Positions 7,592 to 14,952 of a stretch of 64,000 nt of DNA are shown one piece after another (position 1 is the stretch's first letter; each line of letters starts with the position of its first letter). The DNA is from JACCZR01 sp963830065 (GTDB lineage: Bacteria > Actinomycetota > Thermoleophilia > Solirubrobacterales > Thermoleophilaceae). The stretch is from assembly GCA_963830065.1 (NCBI GenBank), contig CAWHLA010000006.1, positions 248,001 to 312,000 of the forward strand, given 5' to 3'. Below the pieces are notes generated by a model, which searched no databases, had not been told where the DNA came from, and was given only the letters and a program-made list of their open reading frames with translations. Made by a program: the position numbers and the translations under genes.

Positions 7592-8470
7592 TCAGGAAGG
7601 CGAGTCGGGGCCCTGCTGGCGCAGGAAGCGCTGGAAGTCGCGCGCGATGGTGTCGGCGGAGGGGATCTTCTCCTCGGTGTCCTCCTCCAGCTCGGCCTCG
7701 TCGGCCGCCGACTCGAGGCGCTCGACGAAGGCCTTGACCTCCGGGTCGCTGGCCACCGCAGCGCTGACCTGGCGCTCGTAGTCCTCGGCGGCCGTCTCCA
7801 GCTCGCCGGCCTCGACGGCCACGCCGGCCGCGCCCTCGAAGGCGCGCACCAGCGCGAGCGCCACCTTCGGGTTGGGAGCGGCGGCCACGTAGTGGGGCAC
7901 CGAGGCCCACAGGCTCACCGAGGGCAACCCGGCGTCCGAGCAGGCGCGGTGCAGCACGCCGACGATCCCGGTGGGGCCCTCGTAGGTGGTGGGCTCGAAG
8001 CCGAGCTCGGTCACCAGCCCCTGATCGGAGGCCAGCCCGGTGAGCGAGACCGGGCGGCTGTGAGGGACGTCGGCCAGGAGCGCGCCGAGCGTGATGACCA
8101 TGCGGGCGTTGGTGGCGCGGGCCACCTCGATCACCGAGTCGCAGAAGCGGCGCCAGCGCAACGAGGGCTCGACGCCGCGCAGCATCACGAGGTCGCCTTC
8201 GGCGCCCGGAACCCGAGCGGCCGAGAAGGCGTTCGAAGGCCACTCGACCTTGCGCACCGAGCTCTCGTTGAGCTCCACCGTGGGACGCACCGCCGTGAAG
8301 TCGAAGAACTCCTCGGGGTCGACGTCGGCCAGATCGAAGGAGTCGAAGTGGTCGTGCATGTACGAGACGGCGGCGGTGGCCGCGTCCCCTGCGTCGTTCC
8401 AGCCCTTGAAAGCGCAAACGAGGACCGGCGCGCGCAGATCCGGGCTGTCTGACCAACGGAGGTCGGGCAT
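7592..8470 (-). CDS. PAC2-family protein (proteasome-assembly-chaperone-like fold)
   Basis: A 292-aa soluble PAC2-family protein. The opening DLRAPVLVCAFKGWNDAGDAA, the GVEPSLRWRRFCD segment, MVITLGALLADVPHSRPV and the acidic C-terminal tail are typical of actinobacterial PAC2 proteins such as mycobacterial homologues of the proteasome assembly chaperone PAC2. The family has a phosphorylase-like alpha/beta fold; a link to the actinobacterial proteasome is suspected but not shown, and no proteasome gene is in this window. TACGGT lies 8 nt upstream of the ATG. The start is placed at MPDLRWSD because the domain begins at once. Confidence 0.85.
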   Translation of the reverse strand: MPDLRWSDSPDLRAPVLVCAFKGWNDAGDAATAAVSYMHDHFDSFDLADVDPEEFFDFTAVRPTVELNESSVRKVEWPSNAFSAARVPGAEGDLVMLRGVEPSLRWRRFCDSVIEVARATNARMVITLGALLADVPHSRPVSLTGLASDQGLVTELGFEPTTYEGPTGIVGVLHRACSDAGLPSVSLWASVPHYVAAAPNPKVALALVRAFEGAAGVAVEAGELETAAEDYERQVSAAVASDPEVKAFVERLESAADEAELEEDTEEKIPSADTIARDFQRFLRQQGPDSPS

Positions 8471-8478
8471 GCCCTCCC

Positions 8479-8484
8479 ACCGTA
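8479..8484 (-). promoter_or_regulatory. Leaderless-type -10 for the PAC2 gene
   Basis: TACGGT with an 8-nt spacer to the ATG at 8470. The spacer is GGGAGGGC, so a Shine-Dalgarno reading is also possible here. Confidence 0.4.
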
Positions 8485-8518
8485 CCCACCTGTCCGAACC
8501 TGGACCCAACATTGTCGT

Positions 8519-9403
8519 GTGGCCACCACCGTCTCCGACCGTTCGACGCTGGCCGAGCTGCGCCCGGGGGCCGAGCTGCGCGGGGTCTTCGCCTGCACGC
8601 GCAAGGACCGGCTGACGGCCCGGACCGGGTCGCCCTACCTGGCGCTGGAGCTGCGCGACCGCACCGGTGCCGTGCCCGCCCGCGCCTTTCGCGAGGCGGA
8701 CTTCCTGGCCGCCCAGTTCGAGCAGGGCGACCTGGTCGAGGTGGAGGGCCGGGCCGAGCGCTTTCGCGACGAGCTGGTGGTCGACCTGCGCTCGGTCAAG
8801 CGCGCCGACCCGGCGGGCGTCGACCCCGCCGACTTTCTGCCGGTGGCCTACCGCGACCTCGACGAGCTCGACGGCTTCCTGGAGCACCTCGGGCGCGAGG
8901 TCTACGACAGCCGGCTGCGCGGGCTGCTCGACTCGTTCCTCGAGGATTCCGCCTTCCGGGCGGAGTTCCGCCGCGCGCCGTGCACCCGCAACGGCCACCA
9001 CGCCTACCTCGGCGGGCTGATCGAGCACACCGTCGCCGTGGCCACGCTGGCCCAGGAGACGTGTGTGCTGCATCCGCGGCTGGACTCCGACCTGCTGATC
9101 TGCGCCGCGCTGCTGCACGACATCGGCAAGACACGCGAATTCACGCTCGGAGCCGAGATCGCTCTGAGCGACGAGGGCGCGCTGATGGGGCACCTCGCCC
9201 TGGGTCAGCAGATGGTGCTCGAGCGAGGCGCCGGCGTGCCCCGCGAGCGCCTGCTGGCGCTGGTGCACTGCGTGCTCGGCCACCACGGCCCGGACAACCT
9301 GCCAGGGCGCCGGTTCCGCTCCCCCGAGGCGATGGCTCTGGCGCGGCTGAACTCGCTCGACGCCCAGGTCAAGGGCGCGCTCGAGCACGGCCTGCCGGGG
9401 TGA
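8519..9403 (+). CDS. YhaM-like 3'-5' exoribonuclease (OB fold + HD domain)
   Basis: A 294-aa protein with an N-terminal OB-fold nucleic-acid-binding domain (about residues 10-95, LRGVFACTRKDRLTARTGSP and GDLVEVEGRAERF) and a C-terminal HD metal-hydrolase domain. Metal ligands appear in NGHHAYLGGLIEHT, LLHDIGKTREF, HLALGQQM and VLGHHGPDN. This order matches YhaM/CbfA 3'-5' exonucleases that shorten RNA. GTG start at 8519; no clear -10 or ribosome-binding site stands out. Its TGA overlaps the GTG of the following acetyltransferase (GTGA), so the two are probably co-translated. Confidence 0.85.
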   Translation: MATTVSDRSTLAELRPGAELRGVFACTRKDRLTARTGSPYLALELRDRTGAVPARAFREADFLAAQFEQGDLVEVEGRAERFRDELVVDLRSVKRADPAGVDPADFLPVAYRDLDELDGFLEHLGREVYDSRLRGLLDSFLEDSAFRAEFRRAPCTRNGHHAYLGGLIEHTVAVATLAQETCVLHPRLDSDLLICAALLHDIGKTREFTLGAEIALSDEGALMGHLALGQQMVLERGAGVPRERLLALVHCVLGHHGPDNLPGRRFRSPEAMALARLNSLDAQVKGALEHGLPG

Positions 9404-9843
9404 AGGTCAGGCCGGCGCGGGCCGACGACTTCGAGGTGGTCGTCGCGCTGCTCGAGGAGCTCGGGCGCGCTCGCGTGACCGACGAGACCCGCGACGCCGT
9501 GCGCTCGCTGTACGAGCGGCATCTGGACGACGACAACGCGGCGCACCTGGTGGCCGAGGACGGCGGCCGGGTGATCGCCTTCTGCTCGCTTCACTTCCGC
9601 GACCGGCTCAACCACCCCACGCCGGACGCCTGGATCCCCGACCTGATCGTCACCGAGTCTGCCCGCAGGCGCGGGGCCGCGCGGGCACTGCTGGAGGAGG
9701 CCGAGCGGATCGCCACCGAGCGCGGGTGCTGGCAGCTGACGCTGGAGTCCGGCTACGCCCGCCGGCTGGCACACCGGCTGTACGCCAGCGACGGCATGAC
9801 CGACGCCGGCAAGTACTTCACGAAGGCCCTTCCCCCCAGTTGA
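9400..9843 (+). CDS. GNAT-family N-acetyltransferase
   Basis: A 147-aa GNAT protein: VRPARADDFEVVVALLEELG opens motif C/D, IPDLIVTESARRRGAARALLEEAERIA carries the acetyl-CoA pyrophosphate-binding loop (RRRGAA) and CWQLTLESGYARRLAHRLYASDGM is the C-terminal motif B. Substrate unknown. The GTG start overlaps the preceding stop as GTGA. The 3' end overlaps the convergent acetyltransferase by 26 nt. Confidence 0.85.
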   Translation: MKVRPARADDFEVVVALLEELGRARVTDETRDAVRSLYERHLDDDNAAHLVAEDGGRVIAFCSLHFRDRLNHPTPDAWIPDLIVTESARRRGAARALLEEAERIATERGCWQLTLESGYARRLAHRLYASDGMTDAGKYFTKALPPS

Positions 9844-10300
9844 GCTCGTAGAACAGCATCGAGGGGCCGTCAGGCTGGCCCTCGAGGTTGGTGAAGCCGA
9901 GGCTCTCGTACAGGCCACGCGCCGCCTCGTCGTCGACGCTGGTGTTCAGGTCCATGCCGTCGGCGCCCCGCTCCTTGGCCAGCTCGAGCGCCCTCTCCAT
10001 CAAGGCGCGCCCGAGGCCGTGTCCGCGCTTGGGCGGGGCCACGTAGAGCTCGGCCAGGTAGCACTCGCGCCCGGGAGTCCAGAGCGAGGGCCGGTAGCGC
10101 AGCACGGCGAGCCCGTCCGGGCCCGCGCCGATGAGCAGCACCTCGGTGTCGACTTCCAGCAGCTCCCGGATTCGCTCGGCCAGCACTTTCGGCCCCGGCG
10201 TCGGCTCGTCGTACTCGCGGTTGAAGGCGTCCAGCAGGCGTCCGACGTCCTCGGCGTCGGCACCGGTGGCCGGCCTAGGGCTCGGAGGCGGTGATCTCAT
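9818..10300 (-). CDS. GNAT-family N-acetyltransferase
   Basis: A 160-aa GNAT enzyme, different from its convergent neighbour. RPATGADAEDVGRLLDAFN opens the fold, ECYLAELYVAPPKRGHGLG provides the acetyl-CoA loop (KRGHGLGRAL) and MDLNTSVDDEAARGLYESLGF is the typical end. The ATG at 10300 lies inside the last codons of the upstream lipoprotein gene, so the two overlap by 26 nt and probably form an operon. Upstream in-frame codons are antisense-like and are not used. It overlaps the convergent acetyltransferase by 26 nt at its 3' end. Confidence 0.85.
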   Translation of the reverse strand: MRSPPPSPRPATGADAEDVGRLLDAFNREYDEPTPGPKVLAERIRELLEVDTEVLLIGAGPDGLAVLRYRPSLWTPGRECYLAELYVAPPKRGHGLGRALMERALELAKERGADGMDLNTSVDDEAARGLYESLGFTNLEGQPDGPSMLFYELNWGEGPS

Positions 10301-10601
10301 TGTCCCCGGCCACGCAGGTGAAGACGAGCGGACGCACGGCGGCTTCGCCGCCCTCGCAGGTGTAGGCGCCGACCTCCTGGACCTTCGCCCCTTCGGGGTC
10401 GTAGCCCGCCACAGTGCTCTTCGCGGTCTCGCAGGGCACCTGGCCGTTGACCACCTTGACCGTGTAGGCGCCCTGGGTGCCGCAGTCGCCGGACGGCGAC
10501 TCGGCGGTGGTGACGGTCTCGGTGGTGGTGACGGTCTCCCCTTCGCCACCGCAGGAGGCGAGCGCGGCCGCCGCGAGCGCGAGGGTCACTGAGCGGCGCA
10601 C
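10275..10601 (-). CDS. Small secreted lipoprotein
   Basis: A 108-aa protein with a lipoprotein signal: MRRSVTLALAAAALASC, lipidation at Cys17. After it comes a Thr/Val/Glu-rich linker (GETVTTTETVTT) typical of actinobacterial surface lipoproteins, then a short domain with four cysteines (CGTQGAYTVKVV, VPCETAK, YTCEGGEAA, FTCVAGD) that could form two disulfides. The linker-plus-four-Cys style is common in Thermoleophilia but has no assigned function that I know. GTG start with TAGTCT 6 nt upstream. Downstream it overlaps an acetyltransferase gene. Confidence 0.75.
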   Translation of the reverse strand: MRRSVTLALAAAALASCGGEGETVTTTETVTTAESPSGDCGTQGAYTVKVVNGQVPCETAKSTVAGYDPEGAKVQEVGAYTCEGGEAAVRPLVFTCVAGDNEITASEP

Positions 10602-10607
10602 GAATCC

Positions 10608-10613
10608 AGACTA
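10608..10613 (-). promoter_or_regulatory. Leaderless-type -10 for the small lipoprotein
   Basis: TAGTCT, 6-nt spacer, GTG at 10601. The two bases TA at 10612-10613 are shared with the divergent TAGGCT of the cyclic-nucleotide-binding gene. Confidence 0.55.
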
Positions 10614-10617
10614 GGCT
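10612..10617 (+). promoter_or_regulatory. -10 element for the cyclic-nucleotide-binding gene
   Basis: TAGGCT, about 27 nt upstream of the TTG start, leaving room for a leader that carries the GGGAGGAG ribosome-binding site at 10633-10640. Confidence 0.45.
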
Positions 10618-10644
10618 GCCCGGCAACGACACGGGAGGAGCCGT

Positions 10645-11031
10645 TTGGACACCAGCCGCCTGAAGAAGATCGACCTGTTCTCCGACCTCGACGACGACGC
10701 GCTGCAACGCGTCGCCGACATGGCACGTGAGACCACCGCGGAGGAGGGGGACAAGCTGGTCCAGCAGGACGCTGCCTCCGACCAGCTGATCGCCATCGAG
10801 GAGGGAACCGTCGAAGTGCGCAGCCACGACGAGAAGCTCGCCACGCTGGGTGAGGGTGACGTCGTCGGCGAGGCGGGCCTGCTCAAGCGTGGCCTGCGTA
10901 ACGCCGACGTGGTGGCCACCGGGAAGGTGAAGGCGATCTTCTTCACCCAGGACCAAGTCCGCGCGCTACGGCGCGACATGCCGGACTTCGACGACCGCCT
11001 GCAGAAGGCGATGGAGGAGCACGGCGGCTAG
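10645..11031 (+). CDS. Stand-alone cyclic-nucleotide-binding domain protein
   Basis: A 128-aa protein that is just one cNMP-binding (Crp-type) beta-roll: LKKIDLFSDLDDDALQRVAD, then DKLVQQDAASDQLIAIEEGTVEV and the phosphate-binding-cassette position GEGDVVGEAGLLKRGLRNADV, then the C-terminal helix. There is no helix-turn-helix after it, so it is not a Crp-type repressor on its own. The cassette has GEAGLL but not the usual RxA arginine-alanine pair, so nucleotide binding is uncertain. The TTG start is chosen because a strong GGGAGGAG lies at the right distance. The window also encodes two adenylate-cyclase fusions that could supply the ligand. Confidence 0.8.
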   Translation: MDTSRLKKIDLFSDLDDDALQRVADMARETTAEEGDKLVQQDAASDQLIAIEEGTVEVRSHDEKLATLGEGDVVGEAGLLKRGLRNADVVATGKVKAIFFTQDQVRALRRDMPDFDDRLQKAMEEHGG

Positions 11032-11033
11032 GC

Positions 11034-11132
11034 GCTCGCGGCGGCCGGCTGATCCTGGTCCACCCCCCGCGCGCGGCCCAGCGCGTGCTCGAGGCGAGCG
11101 GAAGCCTGTCGGGCTTCCTGATCGTCTCCTAG
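11034..11132 (+). pseudogene. C-terminal remnant of a STAS (anti-anti-sigma) domain
   Basis: The frame ending in TAG at 11130-11132 reads ARGGRLILVHPPRAAQRVLE and then ASGSLSGFLIVS, which has the pattern of the last strand and helix of STAS-domain anti-anti-sigma factors. No start codon or upstream part of the domain exists; the preceding gene ends at 11031. Its stop shares CTAG with the convergent anti-sigma kinase, as intact convergent genes here do. A deletion that fused the cyclic-nucleotide gene region to the tail of a lost STAS gene explains it best. Confidence 0.5.
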
Positions 11133-11527
11133 GCCGCGACCGCGGTCGGAGTCATCTCCAGCCAGACGCGGGTGCCGCCGGTGGCCTCGACGCCCCAGCG
11201 GTCGGCCAGGCTGTCGACCAGGTAGAGACCCCAGCCACCAGGCTCGTCGAGCGGGGTCGGGGTGGCGCCGGGCTCGAACCCGGGCCCGTCGTCGGTGATC
11301 TCGAGCCGCAGCCGGCTGGGATCGACGTCGACCGTGATCTCGACGCAGCCGTCCGGGCCGACCTCCCCATGGCGGATGCTGTTGGTCACGACCTCGCTCA
11401 CCACCAGGCGCAGCGCGTCATCGAGGGCCGCGTCGTGGTAGGCCTCTTCGGCCACGGCGCACACGAAATCTCGCGCGGCGCCGGGCGCCTCGAGCCCGCC
11501 GAGGCGCAGGTGTCGTACCTCTGCCAT
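11129..11527 (-). CDS. Anti-sigma regulatory factor (RsbW/SpoIIAB-type serine kinase)
   Basis: A 132-aa single-domain GHKL ATPase. N-box: LVVSEVVTNSIRHGE; G1-box: DDGPGF; G2 region: GGWGLYLVDSLADRWGV. Proteins of this size and motif order phosphorylate STAS anti-anti-sigma factors and sequester a sigma factor (partner switching). A STAS remnant abuts its 3' end, and an intact STAS gene coupled to a sigma-70 gene lies 1.6 kb downstream on the same strand, so this may be its kinase. ATG start at 11527; no clear ribosome-binding site. Confidence 0.88.
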   Translation of the reverse strand: MAEVRHLRLGGLEAPGAARDFVCAVAEEAYHDAALDDALRLVVSEVVTNSIRHGEVGPDGCVEITVDVDPSRLRLEITDDGPGFEPGATPTPLDEPGGWGLYLVDSLADRWGVEATGGTRVWLEMTPTAVAA

Positions 11528-11566
11528 GAAGTTCGTGTTCCCAAGGTCGGCCCTCCCATAACGGGC

Positions 11567-11572
11567 TAGCCT
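11567..11572 (+). promoter_or_regulatory. Leaderless-type -10 for the amidohydrolase
   Basis: TAGCCT, 8-nt spacer, GTG at 11581; no Shine-Dalgarno. Confidence 0.5.
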
Positions 11573-11580
11573 GCTCGCCC

Positions 11581-12741
11581 GTGTTCTCCGACCAGGCTGT
11601 GACGCCGTTTCTCGTGCGACTTCGCACCGATTTGCCCGATCTGGAGATCCTCGACGCCCACACCCACATCGGCTTCAACGACCCGGACGGGATGCGGTGC
11701 TCGCCCGAGACCCTGATCGAAGCGCTCGAACTGGCCGGAAATCGCGCCGTGGTCTTCGCCATGCACGAGCCCGAGGGATACCCGAAGGCCAACGACTGGG
11801 TGCGGGAGGAAGCCGACCGATCGGAGGGTCGCCTGATGCCCTTCGCCCGGCTCGATCCCCGCGACGACCCGGTCGCCGAGGGGGAGCGGTCCCTGGACGC
11901 CGGCGCGCTGGGGCTGAAGCTCCACCCGCGGGCGGAGGAGTTCGCGATGGACGAGCCCGGAGTGGAGCCGATCGTGGCGCTGGCCCAGGAGCGATCGGTC
12001 CCGCTGATCGTGCACGCCGGCCGCGGGATCCCCGCTCTGGGGCGCCACGTGGTCGAGCTCTGTCGCAGCCACCCGGGAGCCAACGTGATCCTCGCCCACG
12101 CGGCGATCTGCGACCTCGCCTGGATCTGGCGCGACGCCCGTGAGCTGCCCAACCTGTTCTTCGACACCTCGTGGTGGAGCGCCGGCGACCTGATCGCGCT
12201 GCTGTCGCTGGTGCCCCCGGGGCAGGTCCTCCTGGCCTCCGACGCGCCCTACGGCAGCCCCACGATGGGCGCGGTCCTGTGCCTGCGCTCCGCGCTGCAG
12301 GCCGGCCTGGACGAGGCGGCCGTCCGGGCGATCGCCGGCGGCCAGATGGAGCGCCTGCTTGCTCGCGAGAAGCCGCTCGACCTGGGCCCAGCTCGCGAGC
12401 AGGCGCCAGGGCGCGACCTACTGCTCGACCGGGTATGGACCTTTCTTACCTACGCGACCGGCCAGGCGCTGCAGGGCGTGCACCCCACCGAGGCCATCGA
12501 TCTGGCGCGGCTGGCCTGCGAGGTCGGCGACGAAGCGCCCGAGGCGCCGGTCTGCGAAGCCGTGCTGGCCCTGCTGGAGAACACGGAGAACCTGCCGGCG
12601 GATCCCGACCGGCCCTCTCGGTTCATGCCGGTGCTCCCGCGCTTGGTGCTGGCGGGGCTGCTGGTGCGCACGCCGGACGTGCCACTACCCGGCGTGGAGA
12701 CGGCGGTGGACGTGGCCGCCCGGCCTAAGGGGACCGGCTAG
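11581..12741 (+). CDS. Amidohydrolase-family (amidohydrolase_2) metal-dependent hydrolase
   Basis: A 386-aa TIM-barrel amidohydrolase. Metal and catalytic landmarks in order: DAHTHIGF (first two His ligands), LGLKLHPRAEEF (His after strand 4), PLIVHAGRG, VILAHAAICDLAW and LLASDAPYG (the strand-8 Asp). This is the amidohydrolase_2 / decarboxylase-like pattern; substrate unknown. About 110 C-terminal residues after the barrel form an extra helical region. GTG start directly follows the TAGCCT-N8 arrangement. Its stop shares CTAG (12738-12741) with the convergent Usp-like gene. Confidence 0.82.
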   Translation: MFSDQAVTPFLVRLRTDLPDLEILDAHTHIGFNDPDGMRCSPETLIEALELAGNRAVVFAMHEPEGYPKANDWVREEADRSEGRLMPFARLDPRDDPVAEGERSLDAGALGLKLHPRAEEFAMDEPGVEPIVALAQERSVPLIVHAGRGIPALGRHVVELCRSHPGANVILAHAAICDLAWIWRDARELPNLFFDTSWWSAGDLIALLSLVPPGQVLLASDAPYGSPTMGAVLCLRSALQAGLDEAAVRAIAGGQMERLLAREKPLDLGPAREQAPGRDLLLDRVWTFLTYATGQALQGVHPTEAIDLARLACEVGDEAPEAPVCEAVLALLENTENLPADPDRPSRFMPVLPRLVLAGLLVRTPDVPLPGVETAVDVAARPKGTG

Positions 12742-13145
12742 CGGTCGACGATTATGTGGCGGACGGGCTGGGAGAACCGCTCCACGGCCTGGTCCACGAT
12801 CCCGTCCTCGAGGAAGTTGCGGTCGCTGTTGGGGTGGGTGAAGAGCACGATCTCGTCCGCCTCGTAAGTGGTCAGCGCATCCTGGAGCGCGAGCAGCGGG
12901 TCGGACTCGCCGGTGTCGCCGGCGGCGTCGATGCCCTCCTCCTCCATTCGCTCGACGGTCTCCTCTTGGACCTCCTCGGCCCGCTCGATCGCCGGGTCGG
13001 GGTCCGATAGCCAGAAGCGGTAGCTCTTGTCCAGCGCGGGGGCCACGACGAGCACCTCGGCCTGCTCGGCCTCGGTCTTCCCGATCGCCGACTTGAGCGC
13101 CTCACCCGATACGGGCTCGCTGACCAGGGCCAGGATCTTCTTCAC
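12738..13145 (-). CDS. Universal-stress-protein-like small protein
   Basis: A 135-aa alpha/beta protein opening KKILALVSEPVSGEALKSAI and continuing AEVLVVAPAL, an acidic helical insert, YEADEIVLFTHPNSDRNFLE and a final strand PVRHIIVD. The order resembles a one-domain UspA fold, but the ATP-binding GxxGxx(9)GS(T) motif is absent, so nucleotide binding is doubtful. The GTG overlaps the sigma-factor stop as GTGA, making it the last gene of a STAS-sigma-Usp operon. It ends on CTAG shared with the amidohydrolase. Confidence 0.65.
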   Translation of the reverse strand: MKKILALVSEPVSGEALKSAIGKTEAEQAEVLVVAPALDKSYRFWLSDPDPAIERAEEVQEETVERMEEEGIDAAGDTGESDPLLALQDALTTYEADEIVLFTHPNSDRNFLEDGIVDQAVERFSQPVRHIIVDR

Positions 13146-14182
13146 GCGACCTCCCTGAGGGCCGAGATCTCCCGGCGCGCGGCTAGGTGCTCAAGCGCGC
13201 GCGACTCCAGCTGCCGCACCCGCTCGGCCGACAGCCCGAGCCGGCGGCCGGTCTCGCGCAGCGGCTTGGGGTCCTCCCCGTCGATGCCGTAGCGCAGGCG
13301 GATCACGCCCTGCTCGGGCTCCGGCAGGTCCTGGATGGTGTCGCGCAGGGTGGCCTGGGCCAAGCTGACCGAGACCTCCTCCTCGGGCTCGGGCTCGCCG
13401 CTGGGCAGCAGGTCGCCGAGCGCGGTGTCCTCCTCCTCACCCACGCCGCGATCGAGGCTGGTGACCGTGCGCGCGGCGTCGCGGACCTCCTGCAGCTCCT
13501 CGATCGGGAGCTCCGCCTTGGCGGCAACCTCCTCATCGGTGGGGTCGCGGCCGAGCTGGGCGGCGAGCTCGCGCTCCGCGCGCACCAGCTTGCGCTCGCG
13601 CTGGCCGATGTGCACGGGGATGCGGATGGTGCGCGACTTGTTGGCCAGCCCGCGCTGGATCGCCTGGCGGATCCAGAAGGTGGCGTAGGTGGAGAACTTG
13701 AAGCCCTTGCGGTAGTCGAACTTCTCGGCCGCGCGGATCAGGCCGAAGATCCCCTCCTGGATGAGGTCGAGCAGCGACAGCTCCTGGCCCTGGTACTTCT
13801 TGGCGATCGAGACCACCAGGCGCAGGTTGGAGTTGATCATGCGCTCCTTGGCCTCCAGGTCGCCGGCCTCGATCCGCTTGGCCAGGTCGACCTCCTCCTC
13901 CGCGGTCAGCAGCTCGTAGCGGCGGACCTCGTTGAGGAACAGCTGGAGGGCGTCGGTGGTGGCCCCGGCCACCTCGTCGTTGCGGTAGCTGGTGGGCTGC
14001 ACGTTCGCGCGCCCGCAGTCGTCGGTCAGGTCGACCCCGAGCTGGTCGAGCTCCTGCTGGAGCGACTCGACCTCGTCGTCGGGGATCTCGAGGGCGCGCA
14101 CGAGCTCGTCGAACTCGGACAGGTTGACGCAGCCCACCTCCTCGCCCCTCGCCATCAGAGCGGTGATTTCGGTTCGGCTCAC
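13142..14182 (-). CDS. RNA polymerase sigma-70 factor (RpoD-like, group 1/2)
   Basis: A 346-aa sigma factor. Region 1.2: DALQLFLNEVRRYELLTAEE; region 2: INSNLRLVVSIAKKYQ, LSLLDLIQEGIFGLIRAAEK, FKFSTYATFWIRQAIQRGLA; region 3 begins RIPVHIGQRERKLVRAERE; region 4: LPEPEQGVIRLRYGIDGE and the HTH ETGRRLGLSAERVRQLESRA. Regions 2.3-2.4 have the classical YATFWIRQAI core, so it should read -10 hexamers close to the housekeeping type. GTG start overlaps the STAS stop (GTGA), and its own TGA overlaps the GTG of the Usp-like gene. Such coupling of STAS to an RpoD-like rather than SigB-like factor is unusual. Confidence 0.92.
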   Translation of the reverse strand: MSRTEITALMARGEEVGCVNLSEFDELVRALEIPDDEVESLQQELDQLGVDLTDDCGRANVQPTSYRNDEVAGATTDALQLFLNEVRRYELLTAEEEVDLAKRIEAGDLEAKERMINSNLRLVVSIAKKYQGQELSLLDLIQEGIFGLIRAAEKFDYRKGFKFSTYATFWIRQAIQRGLANKSRTIRIPVHIGQRERKLVRAERELAAQLGRDPTDEEVAAKAELPIEELQEVRDAARTVTSLDRGVGEEEDTALGDLLPSGEPEPEEEVSVSLAQATLRDTIQDLPEPEQGVIRLRYGIDGEDPKPLRETGRRLGLSAERVRQLESRALEHLAARREISALREVA

Positions 14183-14532
14183 CCCTCGGGACTACCCGCG
14201 GGTGCGACCCCCGACACGTCGTCGACCATGTCGAGATGCTCATCCAGACGGGTGATGGCGAAGACCCGCTGGACGCTCTCCGGACCGCGCACGACGGTGA
14301 GGCGGCGGTCCTCTGCTTTGGCCCGCTGGTCGGCGGTGACGACCATTCGCAGACCGGTCGAGTCGAGGAAGGTCAGGCCGGCCAGGTCGAGCACGATCAC
14401 CGGCGGGCGCGAGCCTTCGAGGCGCTTGAGCGCCTCCTCGACCTTGGGCACCGTCGAGAGGTCCAGCTCACCCTTCAGGGCCAGGTGCGCAAACTCGTTG
14501 CTGTCCTCTTCCTGCACGTCGAGGATCGTCAC
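14179..14532 (-). CDS. STAS-domain anti-anti-sigma factor
   Basis: A 117-aa STAS protein: FAHLALKGELDLSTVPKVEE, VIVLDLAGLTFLDSTGLRMV with the conserved phosphorylatable Ser of the LDSTGLR loop, then LTVVRGPESVQRVFAITRLD. It should bind an RsbW-type kinase when unphosphorylated and so free a sigma factor. It heads the operon and overlaps the sigma gene. A TATTCT hexamer lies 7 nt upstream of the GTG start. The likely partner kinase is the anti-sigma gene at 11129-11527. Confidence 0.9.
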   Translation of the reverse strand: MTILDVQEEDSNEFAHLALKGELDLSTVPKVEEALKRLEGSRPPVIVLDLAGLTFLDSTGLRMVVTADQRAKAEDRRLTVVRGPESVQRVFAITRLDEHLDMVDDVSGVAPAGSPEG

Positions 14533-14539
14533 GCGCGCA

Positions 14540-14545
14540 AGAATA
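14540..14545 (-). promoter_or_regulatory. Leaderless-type -10 for the STAS-sigma-Usp operon
   Basis: TATTCT, 7-nt spacer, GTG at 14532; one of the best matches in the window. Confidence 0.6.
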
Positions 14546-14553
14546 CCCGGGCG

Positions 14554-14952
14554 TCAGGTCTCGGTGGCGCTTGGCTCCGGCGGCCTCAGTGCACGGCGCG
14601 CCAGCCGGTAGGCGAAGAAGAGCTGGACGCCCGCGAAGGCGATCTGGAGCGCGCGCTCGGGTGCCTCGTTGGCCGCCACCGTGCCGACCGCCACACCGAC
14701 CGGGCTGAGCAGCCCGACGATGATGCCGTCGCGCAGCCGCAGGTTGCCGTAGCCGCCCTGCCGGTAGGCCCCCAGCGCGGCGACGAGCACCATCGCGAGG
14801 AGAGACGTCGCCTCGGCTCTCACCTGCGTCTCGTCGAGGAAGAGAACCAGCGCGGGGACGAACAGCACGCCGCCGCCGACTCCCACCAGTCCGCTCACCA
14901 TCCCGGCGGCGAAGCCGACCACCAGGAGGCCGATCACGTCCGCGGCCTCCAT
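14554..14952 (-). CDS. Half-size TauE/SafE membrane protein (C-terminal half equivalent)
   Basis: A 132-aa membrane protein with about four hydrophobic segments. It starts VIGLLVVGFAAGMVSGLVGV, GGGVLFVPALVLF: the glycine-rich first helix repeat of the TauE/SafE (sulfite exporter / DUF81) family, where each of two internal repeats carries GxxxGxxG-GGG-PxL. Here only one repeat is present. The gene starts at an ATG overlapping the TGA of the upstream half (TGATG), so two half-length proteins are made side by side and could pair to form the usual eight-helix carrier. Substrate (sulfite, sulfoacetate or other organic anion) cannot be told. Confidence 0.82.
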   Translation of the reverse strand: MEAADVIGLLVVGFAAGMVSGLVGVGGGVLFVPALVLFLDETQVRAEATSLLAMVLVAALGAYRQGGYGNLRLRDGIIVGLLSPVGVAVGTVAANEAPERALQIAFAGVQLFFAYRLARRALRPPEPSATET

